Shown piece by piece: positions 33,835 through 42,576 of a stretch of 64,000 nt of DNA. The stretch comes from Patulibacter americanus DSM 16676 (GTDB lineage: Bacteria; Actinomycetota; Thermoleophilia; Solirubrobacterales; Solirubrobacteraceae). The stretch's first letter is position 1. The number at the start of each line of letters is the position of its first letter. The notes under the pieces are model-generated. The model saw nothing but the letters and a program-made list of their open reading frames with translations, made no database searches and was not told where the DNA came from. Position numbers and translations under genes: made by a program. The stretch spans positions 186,001-250,000 of the forward strand of contig NZ_ATUD01000005.1 of assembly GCF_000420025.1 (NCBI RefSeq), written 5' to 3'.

Positions 33835-33959
33835 GCGTCCCCGTCACCCGCCCGCAGCACCACGCCGGCGGCGTCCGCCGCCCGGCGGCCGACGCCGCCG
33901 CCCGCACCACCACTTCCGTCACCACGACCTGCCGCAGCCGGCAGGAGGCACAGCGATGA
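33831..33959 (+). CDS. Small ORF of 42 codons bridging rhaI and the aldolase gene
   Basis: This frame starts at an ATGA overlap with the rhaI stop and ends at an ATGA overlap with the next gene, exactly filling the gap. The predicted peptide is Arg/Thr/Ala/His-rich with one cysteine and no recognised domain. GGCAGGAGG near its end doubles as the ribosome-binding site of the aldolase gene. The DNA also forms a long stem-loop (33866-33900). It may be a real coupled peptide, or a reading frame kept open to let ribosomes disrupt the hairpin. Confidence 0.45.
   Translation: MSVPVTRPQHHAGGVRRPAADAAARTTTSVTTTCRSRQEAQR
33866..33900 (+). repeat. Long stem-loop inside the rhaI/aldolase junction
   Basis: GGCGGCGTC (33867-33875) pairs perfectly with GACGCCGCC (33891-33899). 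After one C-C mismatch, GCCGCC pairs with GGCGGC, leaving almost no loop. It lies wholly within the 42-codon ORF. Possible roles are mRNA stabilisation or translation-dependent attenuation of the last gene. Confidence 0.6.
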
Positions 33960-36064
33960 GCACCACCGTCCCCCTGGTCAACCTGGCCGACGACCTCTGG
34001 CCGTCGGAAGGCGTCCCGTCCGACCCGCTCGGGCAGGTCGTTCTTGCGTCGCACCTGCTCGGCGCCAACCGCGCCGTGGCCAACATCGGCGGCGGCAACA
34101 CGTCCGCCAAGGGCACCACCACGGACCACACGGGCCGTGAGGTCCGTGCGATGTGGGTCAAGGGCTCCGGCTCCGACCTCGCGACGATGACCGAGAAGAA
34201 CTTCACCGGCCTCAAGCTCGACGAGCTGCTGCCGCTGATGGATCGCCCGGACATGAGCGACGAGGAGATGGTGGCCTACGTCGGCCGCTCCATGCTCGAC
34301 CCGACGATGCCGCGCGGCTCCATCGAGACGCTGCTGCACGCCTTCATCCCGGCGGACCACGTCCACCACACGCACCCCGACGGCATCAACGTCATCGCGG
34401 GCGCGAAGAACGGCGAGGCGCTCATCCAGGAGTGCTTCGGCGACCGCGCGCTGTGGATCCCCTACATCCGCCCGGGCTTCCTGCTCGCGAAGCAGATCGG
34501 TGAGGCCGTCCGCGACAACCCGCAGGCCGAGCTCGTCGTCCTGGCCAAGCACGGCCTGGTCGTCTGGGGCGACACAGCCGAGGACACCTACCGCCGCACG
34601 CTCTCGATCATCAACGAGGGCGCGCAGTTCATGAACGAGCGCGCCGGGGGTGAGCCGCGCTTCGGCGGCACCGCCGACGCCGCCTCGTCCATCACGGACG
34701 AGACGCGCACCGCGGTCCTCGACCAGATCCTCCCGACGCTCCGTGGCGCCGTGTCGAGCGAGCGCTCGAAGGTGCTGCTCGTCGACCAGTCCGCCCCGGC
34801 GATGGAGTTCGTCTCCAGCAACCGCATCGCGGACCTCGTCACGGTCGGCGCCGCGTGCCCGGACCACCTGGTCCACACGAAGATGCTGCCGATGTTCGTG
34901 CCGTTCGATCCGTCCTCCGAGGACGCGACGGTGCTCGTCGACCGCGTGAAGGAGCGGGCCGAGGGCTACCGCGAGCAGTACCGCGCGTACCACGCGGCCA
35001 ACGCCGAGAACCCCGACGTCCGCATGCCGGGCCAGACGTCCGGCCCCGTGCCGATCGGTGACGTCGACCCGCGCGTCGTGCTGATCCAGCACGTCGGTCT
35101 CGTCGGCGTGGGCACCACGCCGAAGGCCGCGTCGATGTCCCGCGACCTGTACCACCGCGCCATCGAGGTCATGGCCGGCGCCGACGCCGTCGACGAGTTC
35201 GTCTCGCTCACGGCCGAGGAGTCCTTCGCCGTCGAGTACTGGCCGCTCGAGCTCTACAAGCTCTCCCTGGCGCCCAAGCCCGGCGAGCTGCAGGGCAAGG
35301 TCGCGTTCGTGACCGGCGCCGGCGGCGGCATCGGCCGCGCGATCTCGGCCCGTCTGAAGGCGGCCGGCGCGGTCATCGCCGGCTTCGACCTCGACGCCGA
35401 CGGGGCCCAGGAGGCCTCGGGCACCGACGGCATCGGGATCGGCGGCGACGTCACGTCCGAGGAGTCCGTCCAGAACGCGTACCGCGAGGCCGTCCGGAAG
35501 TTCGGCGGCGTCGACATCCTCGTCTCCAACGCGGGCATCGCGTCGAGTTCGGCGATCGAGGACACGACGCTCGAGGAGTGGGAGCGCAACCACCGCATCC
35601 TCGGCACGGGCTACTTCCTCGTGTCGAAGGAGGCCTTCCGGATCATGCGCGAGCAGGACACGGGCGGCTCCGTGATCTTCATCTCGTCGAAGAACTCGCT
35701 CGTGGCCGGCAAGAACGCCTCGGCGTACTCCTCCGCGAAGGCCGCCGAGCTGCACCTGGCGCGCTGCCTGGCCGAGGAGGGCGGCGCCGACGGCATCCGC
35801 GTCAACACGGTCAACCCGGACGCCGTACTGCGCGGGTCGAAGATCTGGCAGGGCAACTGGCGCGAGGAGCGGGCCGCGAACTACGGCCTGAGCCCCGACG
35901 AGCTCGAGGAGCACTACCGCCAGCGCAACACGCTGAAGGTCCTGATCCTCCCGGAGGACATCGCCGAGTCGACCCTGCACTTCGCCTCCGAGGCGCGGTC
36001 GGGCAAGTCGACGGGCAACATCCTCAACGTCGACGGCGGCGTGCCCGGCGCCTACACGCGCTAG
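33956..36064 (+). CDS. rhaD: Bifunctional rhamnulose-1-phosphate aldolase / lactaldehyde dehydrogenase
   Basis: A 702-residue fusion that cleaves rhamnulose-1-P to DHAP and L-lactaldehyde and oxidises the latter to L-lactate. The N-terminal class II aldolase (about 1-430) has NIGGGNTSAKG, ADHVHHTHPDGIN (zinc histidines) and AKHGLVVWGD. The C-terminal SDR domain (about 440-702) has VTGAGGGIGRAI, NAG in LVSNAGIAS, catalytic Ser and Y-x3-K in AYSSAKAAELH. This RhaEW/RhaD fusion is known from Bacillus and actinobacteria. GCAGGAGG lies 6 bases before the ATG. A perfect 9-bp hairpin ends the operon. Confidence 0.94.
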   Translation: MSTTVPLVNLADDLWPSEGVPSDPLGQVVLASHLLGANRAVANIGGGNTSAKGTTTDHTGREVRAMWVKGSGSDLATMTEKNFTGLKLDELLPLMDRPDMSDEEMVAYVGRSMLDPTMPRGSIETLLHAFIPADHVHHTHPDGINVIAGAKNGEALIQECFGDRALWIPYIRPGFLLAKQIGEAVRDNPQAELVVLAKHGLVVWGDTAEDTYRRTLSIINEGAQFMNERAGGEPRFGGTADAASSITDETRTAVLDQILPTLRGAVSSERSKVLLVDQSAPAMEFVSSNRIADLVTVGAACPDHLVHTKMLPMFVPFDPSSEDATVLVDRVKERAEGYREQYRAYHAANAENPDVRMPGQTSGPVPIGDVDPRVVLIQHVGLVGVGTTPKAASMSRDLYHRAIEVMAGADAVDEFVSLTAEESFAVEYWPLELYKLSLAPKPGELQGKVAFVTGAGGGIGRAISARLKAAGAVIAGFDLDADGAQEASGTDGIGIGGDVTSEESVQNAYREAVRKFGGVDILVSNAGIASSSAIEDTTLEEWERNHRILGTGYFLVSKEAFRIMREQDTGGSVIFISSKNSLVAGKNASAYSSAKAAELHLARCLAEEGGADGIRVNTVNPDAVLRGSKIWQGNWREERAANYGLSPDELEEHYRQRNTLKVLILPEDIAESTLHFASEARSGKSTGNILNVDGGVPGAYTR

Positions 36065-36076
36065 GACGTCCCGTCA

Positions 36077-36098
36077 GCGGCCGCCCCCGGGCGGCCGC
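36077..36098 (+). terminator. Terminator hairpin of the rha operon
   Basis: GCGGCCGCC/GGCGGCCGC is a perfect 9-bp stem with a 4-base loop, 12 bases after the stop. More GC-rich inverted repeats follow up to about 36150, without a T tract. Confidence 0.55.
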
Positions 36099-36195
36099 GC
36101 GGCACCCGGGCCCGGGGAGCGCGAGTGCGTTCCCCGGGCCCGTCGTCGTCCGGGGGGAGGATCGGGACCGTCCGCGGCGAAGCGGCTGGGTGAGC

Positions 36196-39100
36196 ATGAG
36201 CACCCGCCCTCGTACCCCTGCCCGCAACGCCGCCGCGGCGAAGAAGCCCTCCGGGTCGCGGAAGGCGGACCCCCGCGCGCCCAAGGCGCGAGCGGGGGCG
36301 CTCGACGCGCACGGCCCGGGCCTCGGCCTCACGCAGCGCCAGTTCGACCAGATCGGGCTGGGCCTGCTCGCCCTGGCGGTCTTCCTCTTCTTCCTGATGT
36401 ACCTCGGCTCGTGGGGTGGGGCGGTCGGCGACGCCCTCGTCAACGGCCTGCGCAGCCTCCTCGGGCAGGTCGCGTATCTCACGCCGCCGCTCGTGGCGGC
36501 CACCGGCCTGCTGCTCGTCCTGCGCCCCCTGCTGCCGGCGCTCCGGCCCTTCCGCTTCGGCGGCGTCCTGCTCGTCCTCGCGATCGAGCTCATGCTCGCC
36601 ACGGGCACGTTCGGGCTCGGCGGCGGCGGGGGTCGCGAGGCCCTGTGGTCCTCCGACGTCGTCCGCGACCGCGGTGGACTGCTCGGCGACGCGATGTACT
36701 GGGGCGTCTCCAGCCTGCTCGGCGCGATCGGCGCGCACGTCATCGGCGTGACCATGCTGGTCGCGGGCGTCCTGCTGCTGACGGGCGCGTCGATCGCGTC
36801 CATCGTCTCCCGCACGGGCGAGGGCCTGCGGCAGACCACGACGGCCTTCCGCCGCGTCCCGGACGAGACGCACCCGGGGGACCGGGACGACGACGTCCTC
36901 GAGATCCCCGTCCTGCCCCGCCGCCGCGCGAAGGCCGACGCCGAGCCGAAGGACGACGACCGGCCCCGGCCCACGCCGCCGGCCGGCCGCGGTGCCCGCA
37001 AGCCCGAGCCTGTCGCCCTGCCGGGCCAGCCCGAGGACGACGCCGACCACGCCGCCCCGGAGTTCCCCGCGCTGCCGCCCCGCCGGCGGTCCGCGCCGCC
37101 GGAGCCCACGGGGGAGGAGGAGATCGCCGCGTCGCGCGGCGAGGCCGTGCAGGCCTCCCGCGGCGAGGGCGTCTCCGCGTCCCGCGGCCCCGGCACGAAG
37201 CCCCGTCCGGAGCTCGACGGCGCGCTGCGCTACCCCGACCTCTTCGGCGCGGGCGGCGAGGCGCGGCTCGACCTCGGCGTGCCCACGCACGACCCCGCGC
37301 CCGACGAGGCCGCGGACGAGTCCGCCGTGCCCCTCCGCCCGGCCCCGTCCGCAGCCGGAGCGGCCGCCGCGCCGACGGCCGAGCACGACGCCGTCGAGCC
37401 CGACGCCGCGGGCGACGAGACGCTCGACCCGCCCACGGTCGTGACGCCCCCGCGCATCCTGCGCTCCGCCGCCGGCGGTACGCCCCGCTCCGAGGTCCGC
37501 GTCCCCGCGCCCCGGACGGAGGAGGCCGCCCCCGACGAGCTCGACGACGAGCCGACGACCGAGGACGCCCGCCCCTCGCTGGCCGAGCTGCGATCGCGTC
37601 AGCCGATGGCCGGGGACAACGAGGCCCCCGAGGACGGCTACGTCCTGCCCGACCCGGAGCTCCTGAAGGTCTCGAACGCCGAGCAGCTGCGCCCGGACAC
37701 CGCCGGCCAGGCGGAGACGGCACACGCGCTGATCGAGGCGCTCGCGCACTTCAAGGTCGACGCGAAGGTCATCGGCACCATCGCCGGCCCGCACATCACC
37801 CGCTACGAGCTGCGCCTGGCGCCCGGCATCAAGATGTCGAAGGTCGCCCAGCTCAAGGACGACCTCGCCTACGCGCTGGCCGCCACGGACATCCGCATCC
37901 TCGCGCCCGTCCCCGGCAAGACCGCCGTCGGCGTCGAGGTGCCGAACAAGCGCCGCCGGATCGTGCACCTCGGCGACGTCTACGGCGACCCGCCGGAGGA
38001 CGCGACGCCGCTGACGGTGTGGCTGGGCAAGGACGTCTCGGGCGCCCCGATCTACGCCGACCTGGCGAAGATGCCGCACCTGCTCGTCGCCGGCACCACC
38101 GGCGCCGGCAAGTCCGGGGCGGTCAACGCGATGCTCAGCTCGATCCTGCTGCACGCCACGCCGGACGACGTGCGCCTGGTGCTCGTCGACCCCAAGCAGG
38201 TCGAGCTCAACCACTACGAGGCGATCCCGCACCTGCTCACGCCGGTGATCACGAGCCCGAAGATGGCGGCCAATGCGCTGCAGAACCTCGTGCGCGAGAT
38301 GGAGTGGCGCTACGGCGTCATGAGCGTGAAGAAGACGCGCTCGCTCATCGAGCTCAACAAGGTGCGCATCGCGGAGGGCGACGAGCCGCTGCCCTACATC
38401 CTCTGCGTGATCGACGAGCTCGCCGACCTGATGATGGTCGCTCCGGCCGACGTCGAGGACGCGATCATCCGCATCGCCCAGAAGGCGCGTGCCGTCGGCA
38501 TCCACCTCGTGCTCGCCACGCAGTCCCCGCGCGTGGACGTCATCACGGGCATGATCAAGGCGAACGTCCCGTCCCGGATCGCGTTCTCCGTGTCGTCCCA
38601 GACGGACTCGCGCGTCATCCTCGACCAGAACGGCGCCGAGTCGCTGCTGGGTCGCGGCGACATGCTCTTCAACCCCGTCGGCTCCTCGCGGCTCACCCGC
38701 ATCCAGGGCGCCTACATCGACGAGGAGGAGATCGCCGCCCTCACATCGCACTGGGCCAAGCAGGGCGAGCCCGAGTGGCGCGACGACCTGCTCGAGGCCG
38801 TCGACGACGACGCGCCGGAGGACCCGGAGGGCGACGACCCCAACGACGCCGACGAGGACCCGCTGCTCGCCGACGCGATCGAGATGGTCGTGGAGATGGG
38901 CGCGGCGTCGACCTCCGGGCTCCAGCGCCGCCTGCGGGTCGGCTACACCCGCGCCGGTCGCCTCGTGGACATGATGGAGCGCCGCGGCATCGTCTCGGGC
39001 TTCGAGGGCTCGAAGGCGCGCCAGGTGCTCGTCAATCCGATGGACCTGCCGCGGATCCTCGCCGCGCTGCGCGGCACGACCGCCACGGAGGGCGTCGAGG

Positions 39101-39204
39101 ACCCGGACGCGGGCGAGCCCGACGGCCCGCACGCGCCCCCCACGGACGACGCTTCGGACGACCGGACGGGCGAGCACGTCGTGCTCGGTCCGGGCGGGGA
39201 ATAG
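36196..39204 (+). CDS. ftsK: DNA translocase FtsK/SpoIIIE
   Basis: FtsK pumps chromosome DNA through the division septum. The 1002-residue protein has four N-terminal membrane spans (about residues 55-200). A disordered Pro/Asp/Glu/Ala-rich linker follows (about 210-480), including three near-repeats of ASRGE. The motor is C-terminal, with Walker A AGTTGAGKS (about 632-640) and Walker B CVIDELADLMM (about 735). The DNA-sequence-reading gamma domain (about 890-960) has YTRAGRLVDMMERRGIVS. A GTG two codons upstream (36190) is an alternative start. Confidence 0.96.
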   Translation: MSTRPRTPARNAAAAKKPSGSRKADPRAPKARAGALDAHGPGLGLTQRQFDQIGLGLLALAVFLFFLMYLGSWGGAVGDALVNGLRSLLGQVAYLTPPLVAATGLLLVLRPLLPALRPFRFGGVLLVLAIELMLATGTFGLGGGGGREALWSSDVVRDRGGLLGDAMYWGVSSLLGAIGAHVIGVTMLVAGVLLLTGASIASIVSRTGEGLRQTTTAFRRVPDETHPGDRDDDVLEIPVLPRRRAKADAEPKDDDRPRPTPPAGRGARKPEPVALPGQPEDDADHAAPEFPALPPRRRSAPPEPTGEEEIAASRGEAVQASRGEGVSASRGPGTKPRPELDGALRYPDLFGAGGEARLDLGVPTHDPAPDEAADESAVPLRPAPSAAGAAAAPTAEHDAVEPDAAGDETLDPPTVVTPPRILRSAAGGTPRSEVRVPAPRTEEAAPDELDDEPTTEDARPSLAELRSRQPMAGDNEAPEDGYVLPDPELLKVSNAEQLRPDTAGQAETAHALIEALAHFKVDAKVIGTIAGPHITRYELRLAPGIKMSKVAQLKDDLAYALAATDIRILAPVPGKTAVGVEVPNKRRRIVHLGDVYGDPPEDATPLTVWLGKDVSGAPIYADLAKMPHLLVAGTTGAGKSGAVNAMLSSILLHATPDDVRLVLVDPKQVELNHYEAIPHLLTPVITSPKMAANALQNLVREMEWRYGVMSVKKTRSLIELNKVRIAEGDEPLPYILCVIDELADLMMVAPADVEDAIIRIAQKARAVGIHLVLATQSPRVDVITGMIKANVPSRIAFSVSSQTDSRVILDQNGAESLLGRGDMLFNPVGSSRLTRIQGAYIDEEEIAALTSHWAKQGEPEWRDDLLEAVDDDAPEDPEGDDPNDADEDPLLADAIEMVVEMGAASTSGLQRRLRVGYTRAGRLVDMMERRGIVSGFEGSKARQVLVNPMDLPRILAALRGTTATEGVEDPDAGEPDGPHAPPTDDASDDRTGEHVVLGPGGE

Positions 39205-39223
39205 CGTCGAGGCCCCCGGCCGA

Positions 39224-39229
39224 TAGCCT
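39224..39229 (+). promoter_or_regulatory. Putative -10 of the RodZ-like gene (TAGCCT)
   Basis: TAGCCT ends 8 bases before the ATG at 39238, with no ribosome-binding site. Leaderless expression is inferred. Confidence 0.45.
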
Positions 39230-39237
39230 TCCGCTCA

Positions 39238-40026
39238 ATGGCAGAGATCGGCGCCACCCTGCGCGAAGCCCGGATGCGCGCAGGCATCGACATCGCCGAG
39301 GTCGAGTCCCGCACGAAGATCCGGGCCAAGTACCTCCGCGCCCTCGAGAACGAGGAGTGGAGCCTGCTGCCCGGGACCACCTTCGTGAAGAGCTTCCTCC
39401 GCACCTACGCGGAGGCGCTCGGCCTCGACGCCAAGCTCCTGGTGGAGGAGTACAAGTTCCGCCACGAGCCGTACGAGAGCGGCGGCGGGGCGACGGCACG
39501 AGGCCGCAAGGGCGGCTCTCGCCGCGGCGGCGGCGGCGCGTTCGGGCCGCCCAAGCGCACGAACGTCCTGCCGATCCTGCTGCTGCTCGTGCTCGTCGCC
39601 GGCGCCATCTTCGCGGTCTACCGGCTCTCCCAGGGCGAGGACACCCCGGCGACGCCGACGGCCACGACGACCGAGGCCCCGCGCCAGGAGCGGGCGTCCG
39701 AGGCCGACGCGCGCCAGGAGCGCGCGGCCGCGGCCGTCATCACCCTGCGCGTCACCGCGGGCTCGGAGGAGGGCGCCACCGTCTGCGTGAACGACGCCCG
39801 CGGCCGGCGGGTCATCGACGGCCAGCAGCTCGAGCCGAAGCGCCGCACGAAGCCGGTCCGCTCGCGGAGCTTCAAGGTCGCGATCGACTCGGACCAGGCC
39901 CGCGTGACCGTCGGCGGCAAGCGCCAGCGGCTCAAGGCCGACAGCCGTGGGATCGTCGCCTACGAGATCACGAAGGGCAGCCGGAAGCGGCTCGCCCGCG
40001 CCGACCGACCCTCCTGCTCGCGATGA
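39238..40026 (+). CDS. RodZ-like helix-turn-helix membrane protein
   Basis: A 262-residue protein with an N-terminal Cro/RodZ-type HTH (GATLREARMRAGIDIAEVES, then LPGTTFVKSFLRTYAEAL). A basic Gly/Arg linker follows, then one membrane span (about 110-130) and an extracytoplasmic DUF4115-like beta domain. RodZ proteins link cell-shape machinery to the membrane. In actinobacteria lacking MreB the role is less clear. Its place after ftsK and before cinA-recA is common in Gram-positives. It overlaps cinA by 4 bases. Confidence 0.85.
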   Translation: MAEIGATLREARMRAGIDIAEVESRTKIRAKYLRALENEEWSLLPGTTFVKSFLRTYAEALGLDAKLLVEEYKFRHEPYESGGGATARGRKGGSRRGGGGAFGPPKRTNVLPILLLLVLVAGAIFAVYRLSQGEDTPATPTATTTEAPRQERASEADARQERAAAAVITLRVTAGSEEGATVCVNDARGRRVIDGQQLEPKRRTKPVRSRSFKVAIDSDQARVTVGGKRQRLKADSRGIVAYEITKGSRKRLARADRPSCSR

Positions 40027-41321
40027 GCGCCCCGCGCGCCGTCGTCGTCATCACCGGCACCGAGGTACTCGGCGGCTGGGTGGCGGACAAGAACGGCCCC
40101 TGGCTGGCGCAGCGACTGGGCGAGCTGGGCGTCGTCCACGTCTCGACGGTCGTCGTCGGCGACCGCCCCGAGGACCTGGTGACGGCGCTCTCGAACGCGC
40201 GCGACCGCGGGGTCGAGCTCGTGATCACCTCGGGCGGCCTCGGCCCGACCGAGGACGACCTCACCACCCGCGTGGTCGCGGAGTTCACGCGCCGCACGCT
40301 CGCGCTCGACGAGGCGCTCGAGGGCCGCATCTGGTCCGTGCTCGAGCCGATGTCGAAGCGCTGGCCGGGCGTCGACCAGGCCGCGGTGCGCGAGGCGAAC
40401 CGCAAGCAGGCGCTCGTGCCGGCCGGCGCCACGGTGCTCGAGCCGATCGGCACCGCGCCCGGCCTCATCGTCCCACCGCCCGAGGGCGAGGGCGGCCCGA
40501 CGATCGTGGTGCTCCCCGGCCCGCCCAGCGAGCTGCAGGCCATGTGGCGCGCCACCGTCGACCTGCCCGAGCTGCACGCCGCGATCCCCGGCGCCGAGCG
40601 CCTGCAGGGGTCGGTGCTGCGGCTCTTCGGCATCCCGGAGTCCGACCTCGCCGGCACGATGCGCGCCGCCCGCGAGGAGGGCATCGCCATCGACGACCTC
40701 GAGATCACGACGTGCATGCGCCGCGGCGAGATCGAGATCGTCAACCGCTGGCCCGCCGAGGCCGACGCCACCGGTCGCGCGTTCGAGGCGTTCGTCGCCG
40801 ACCGCCACGGCGACGCGCTGTTCTCCGCCGACGGCCGCACGATCGACCAGCTCGTCCTGGACGGACTGCGCGAGCGCTCGTGGACCGTGGGGACCGCCGA
40901 GTCCTGCACGGGCGGCCTGCTCGCCGGGCGCCTGACGGATCTGCCGGGATCGTCCGCCGTCGTAGCCGGGGGCATCGTCTCGTACGCCAACGCGGTGAAG
41001 GAGTCGGCGCTCGGCGTGCCTCGCGAGATGCTCGAGGCGCACGGCGCCGTCTCCGCCGAGGTCGCCCGGGCGATGGCGGAGGGTGCGCTCGAGGCCCTGG
41101 GCGTCGCCGTCGCGCTGTCGACGACCGGCGTGGCCGGCCCGGGCGGCGGCTCGGAGGAGAAGCCCGTCGGCACCGTCTTCGTCGCGGTGCTCGCGCGGGA
41201 CGGCGGCCTCGTCCGCCGCCTGCGGATCCCGGGCGACCGCGCCGCCGTGCGCGACCGCACGACGACCGCCGCGCTGCACCTGCTGCGCCGCGTGCTCGCC
41301 GGCGAGCGCGACGCGGCCTGA
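40023..41321 (+). CDS. cinA: CinA-family protein (competence/damage-inducible; NMN amidohydrolase domain)
   Basis: The 432-residue product combines an N-terminal MoaB-like domain (GTEVLGGWVADKNGPWLAQ, TSGGLGPTEDDLT, VLPGPPSEL) with a C-terminal PncC-type domain (TAESCTGGLLAGRL, VAGGIVSYANAVKESALGV, STTGVAGPGGGSEEKPVGTV) that in other bacteria deamidates nicotinamide mononucleotide. The cinA-recA order is conserved in many Gram-positive genomes. The ATG overlaps the RodZ-like stop. Confidence 0.94.
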   Translation: MSAPRAVVVITGTEVLGGWVADKNGPWLAQRLGELGVVHVSTVVVGDRPEDLVTALSNARDRGVELVITSGGLGPTEDDLTTRVVAEFTRRTLALDEALEGRIWSVLEPMSKRWPGVDQAAVREANRKQALVPAGATVLEPIGTAPGLIVPPPEGEGGPTIVVLPGPPSELQAMWRATVDLPELHAAIPGAERLQGSVLRLFGIPESDLAGTMRAAREEGIAIDDLEITTCMRRGEIEIVNRWPAEADATGRAFEAFVADRHGDALFSADGRTIDQLVLDGLRERSWTVGTAESCTGGLLAGRLTDLPGSSAVVAGGIVSYANAVKESALGVPREMLEAHGAVSAEVARAMAEGALEALGVAVALSTTGVAGPGGGSEEKPVGTVFVAVLARDGGLVRRLRIPGDRAAVRDRTTTAALHLLRRVLAGERDAA

Positions 41322-41395
41322 CGGCCGTCGGGGCGCGGGTTTTCGGCGCGTCGCCGTCGCCGTTTCGGCACGCCGACCCCCTCGGTCCGTGACAC

Positions 41396-41412
41396 GAACA
41401 TGCGTACGGTTC
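41396..41412. promoter_or_regulatory. GAAC-N9-GTTC inverted repeat upstream of recA
   Basis: GAAC (41396-41399) and GTTC (41409-41412) flank 9 bases including a CGTACG-like centre, about 60 bases before recA. The usual actinobacterial LexA box has a 4-base spacer (GAACnnnnGTTC), so this is not a canonical site. A second GTTC follows at 41414. It may be an altered SOS operator or coincidence. Confidence 0.3.
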
Positions 41413-41472
41413 GGTTCCGTCCGCACCCCCGCGGACAATGGTTATCCGCTCCCGACGTAGAGGTAGAAGGAC

Positions 41473-42576
41473 ATGGCTCCCAAGGAGACCGAGGCGACGG
41501 CGAAGGCCCGCGACGCCGCCCTGCAGGGCGCCCTGCAGCAGATCGAACGGCAGTACGGCAAGGGCACCGTGATGCGCATGGGTGAGGAAGGCGCGCACTC
41601 GCGCGTCGACGTCATCCCGACGGGCGCGCTGTCGCTCGACCTGGCGCTCGGCGTCGGTGGCGTCCCGCGTGGCCGCGTGATCGAGATCTTCGGCCCGGAG
41701 TCCTCCGGTAAGACGACGCTCGTCTACCACATCCTCGCCGAGGCCCAGAAGAAGGGCGGCGTCTGCGCGTTCATCGACGTGGAGCACGCCATGGACCCGA
41801 TCTACGCCCAGAAGATCGGCCTGGACATCGACGAGCTGCTCGTCTCCCAGCCCGACTACGGCGAGCAGGCGCTCGAGATCGCGGACATGCTCGTCCGCTC
41901 CGGCGCCGTCGACGTCGTGGCCCTCGACTCCGTGGCGGCACTGACGCCGCGGGCCGAGCTCGAGGGTCAGATGGGCGACCAGACCGTCGGTCTGCAGGCG
42001 CGGATGATGAGCCAGGCGATGCGCAAGCTCACCGGCAACCTGAACCGCACGAACACGCTCTGCATCTTCACGAACCAGATCCGCGAGAAGGTCGGCGTGA
42101 TGTTCGGCTCGCCGGAGACGCAGCCGGGTGGTCGCGCGCTGAAGTTCTACAGCTCGCAGCGCCTCGACATCCGCCGCATCGAGACCATCAAGGACGGCAC
42201 GGACGCGGTCGCCAACCGCGTGCGCGTCAAGGTCGTGAAGAACAAGGTCGCCCCGCCCTTCAAGCAGGCGGAGTTCGACATCGAGTTCGGCAAGGGCATC
42301 TCCACGTCGGGCTGCCTGATCGACCTCGGCATCGAGCACGGCGTCGTTCAGAAGTCCGGCTCGTTCTTCTCCTTCAACGGGGAGCGGCTCGCGCAGGGCC
42401 GCACGAACGCGAAGGCGCACCTGGACGAGAACCAGGACATCGCGGACGAGATCGAGCGCCAGATCTACGAGAAGCTCGACATGGCGCCGCCCGGCGGCGA
42501 GGCGCCCTCTGCGGCCGGCATCAAGGCCGCTGCGGCGGCCAAGGCCGCCGAGGAGCCCGCGACCGCCATCGCGTGA
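41473..42576 (+). CDS. recA: Recombinase A
   Basis: RecA catalyses homologous strand exchange and activates LexA self-cleavage. The 367-residue product has Walker [10 protein letters not shown] (74-82), [18 protein letters not shown] (Walker B and linker), [14 protein letters not shown] (L1/L2 region) and [14 protein letters not shown]. The C-terminal tail is Ala/Glu-rich. AGAAGGA lies just before the ATG. The GTG of recX overlaps its stop. No intein is present. Confidence 0.98.
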   Translation: MAPKETEATAKARDAALQGALQQIERQYGKGTVMRMGEEGAHSRVDVIPTGALSLDLALGVGGVPRGRVIEIFGPESSGKTTLVYHILAEAQKKGGVCAFIDVEHAMDPIYAQKIGLDIDELLVSQPDYGEQALEIADMLVRSGAVDVVALDSVAALTPRAELEGQMGDQTVGLQARMMSQAMRKLTGNLNRTNTLCIFTNQIREKVGVMFGSPETQPGGRALKFYSSQRLDIRRIETIKDGTDAVANRVRVKVVKNKVAPPFKQAEFDIEFGKGISTSGCLIDLGIEHGVVQKSGSFFSFNGERLAQGRTNAKAHLDENQDIADEIERQIYEKLDMAPPGGEAPSAAGIKAAAAAKAAEEPATAIA

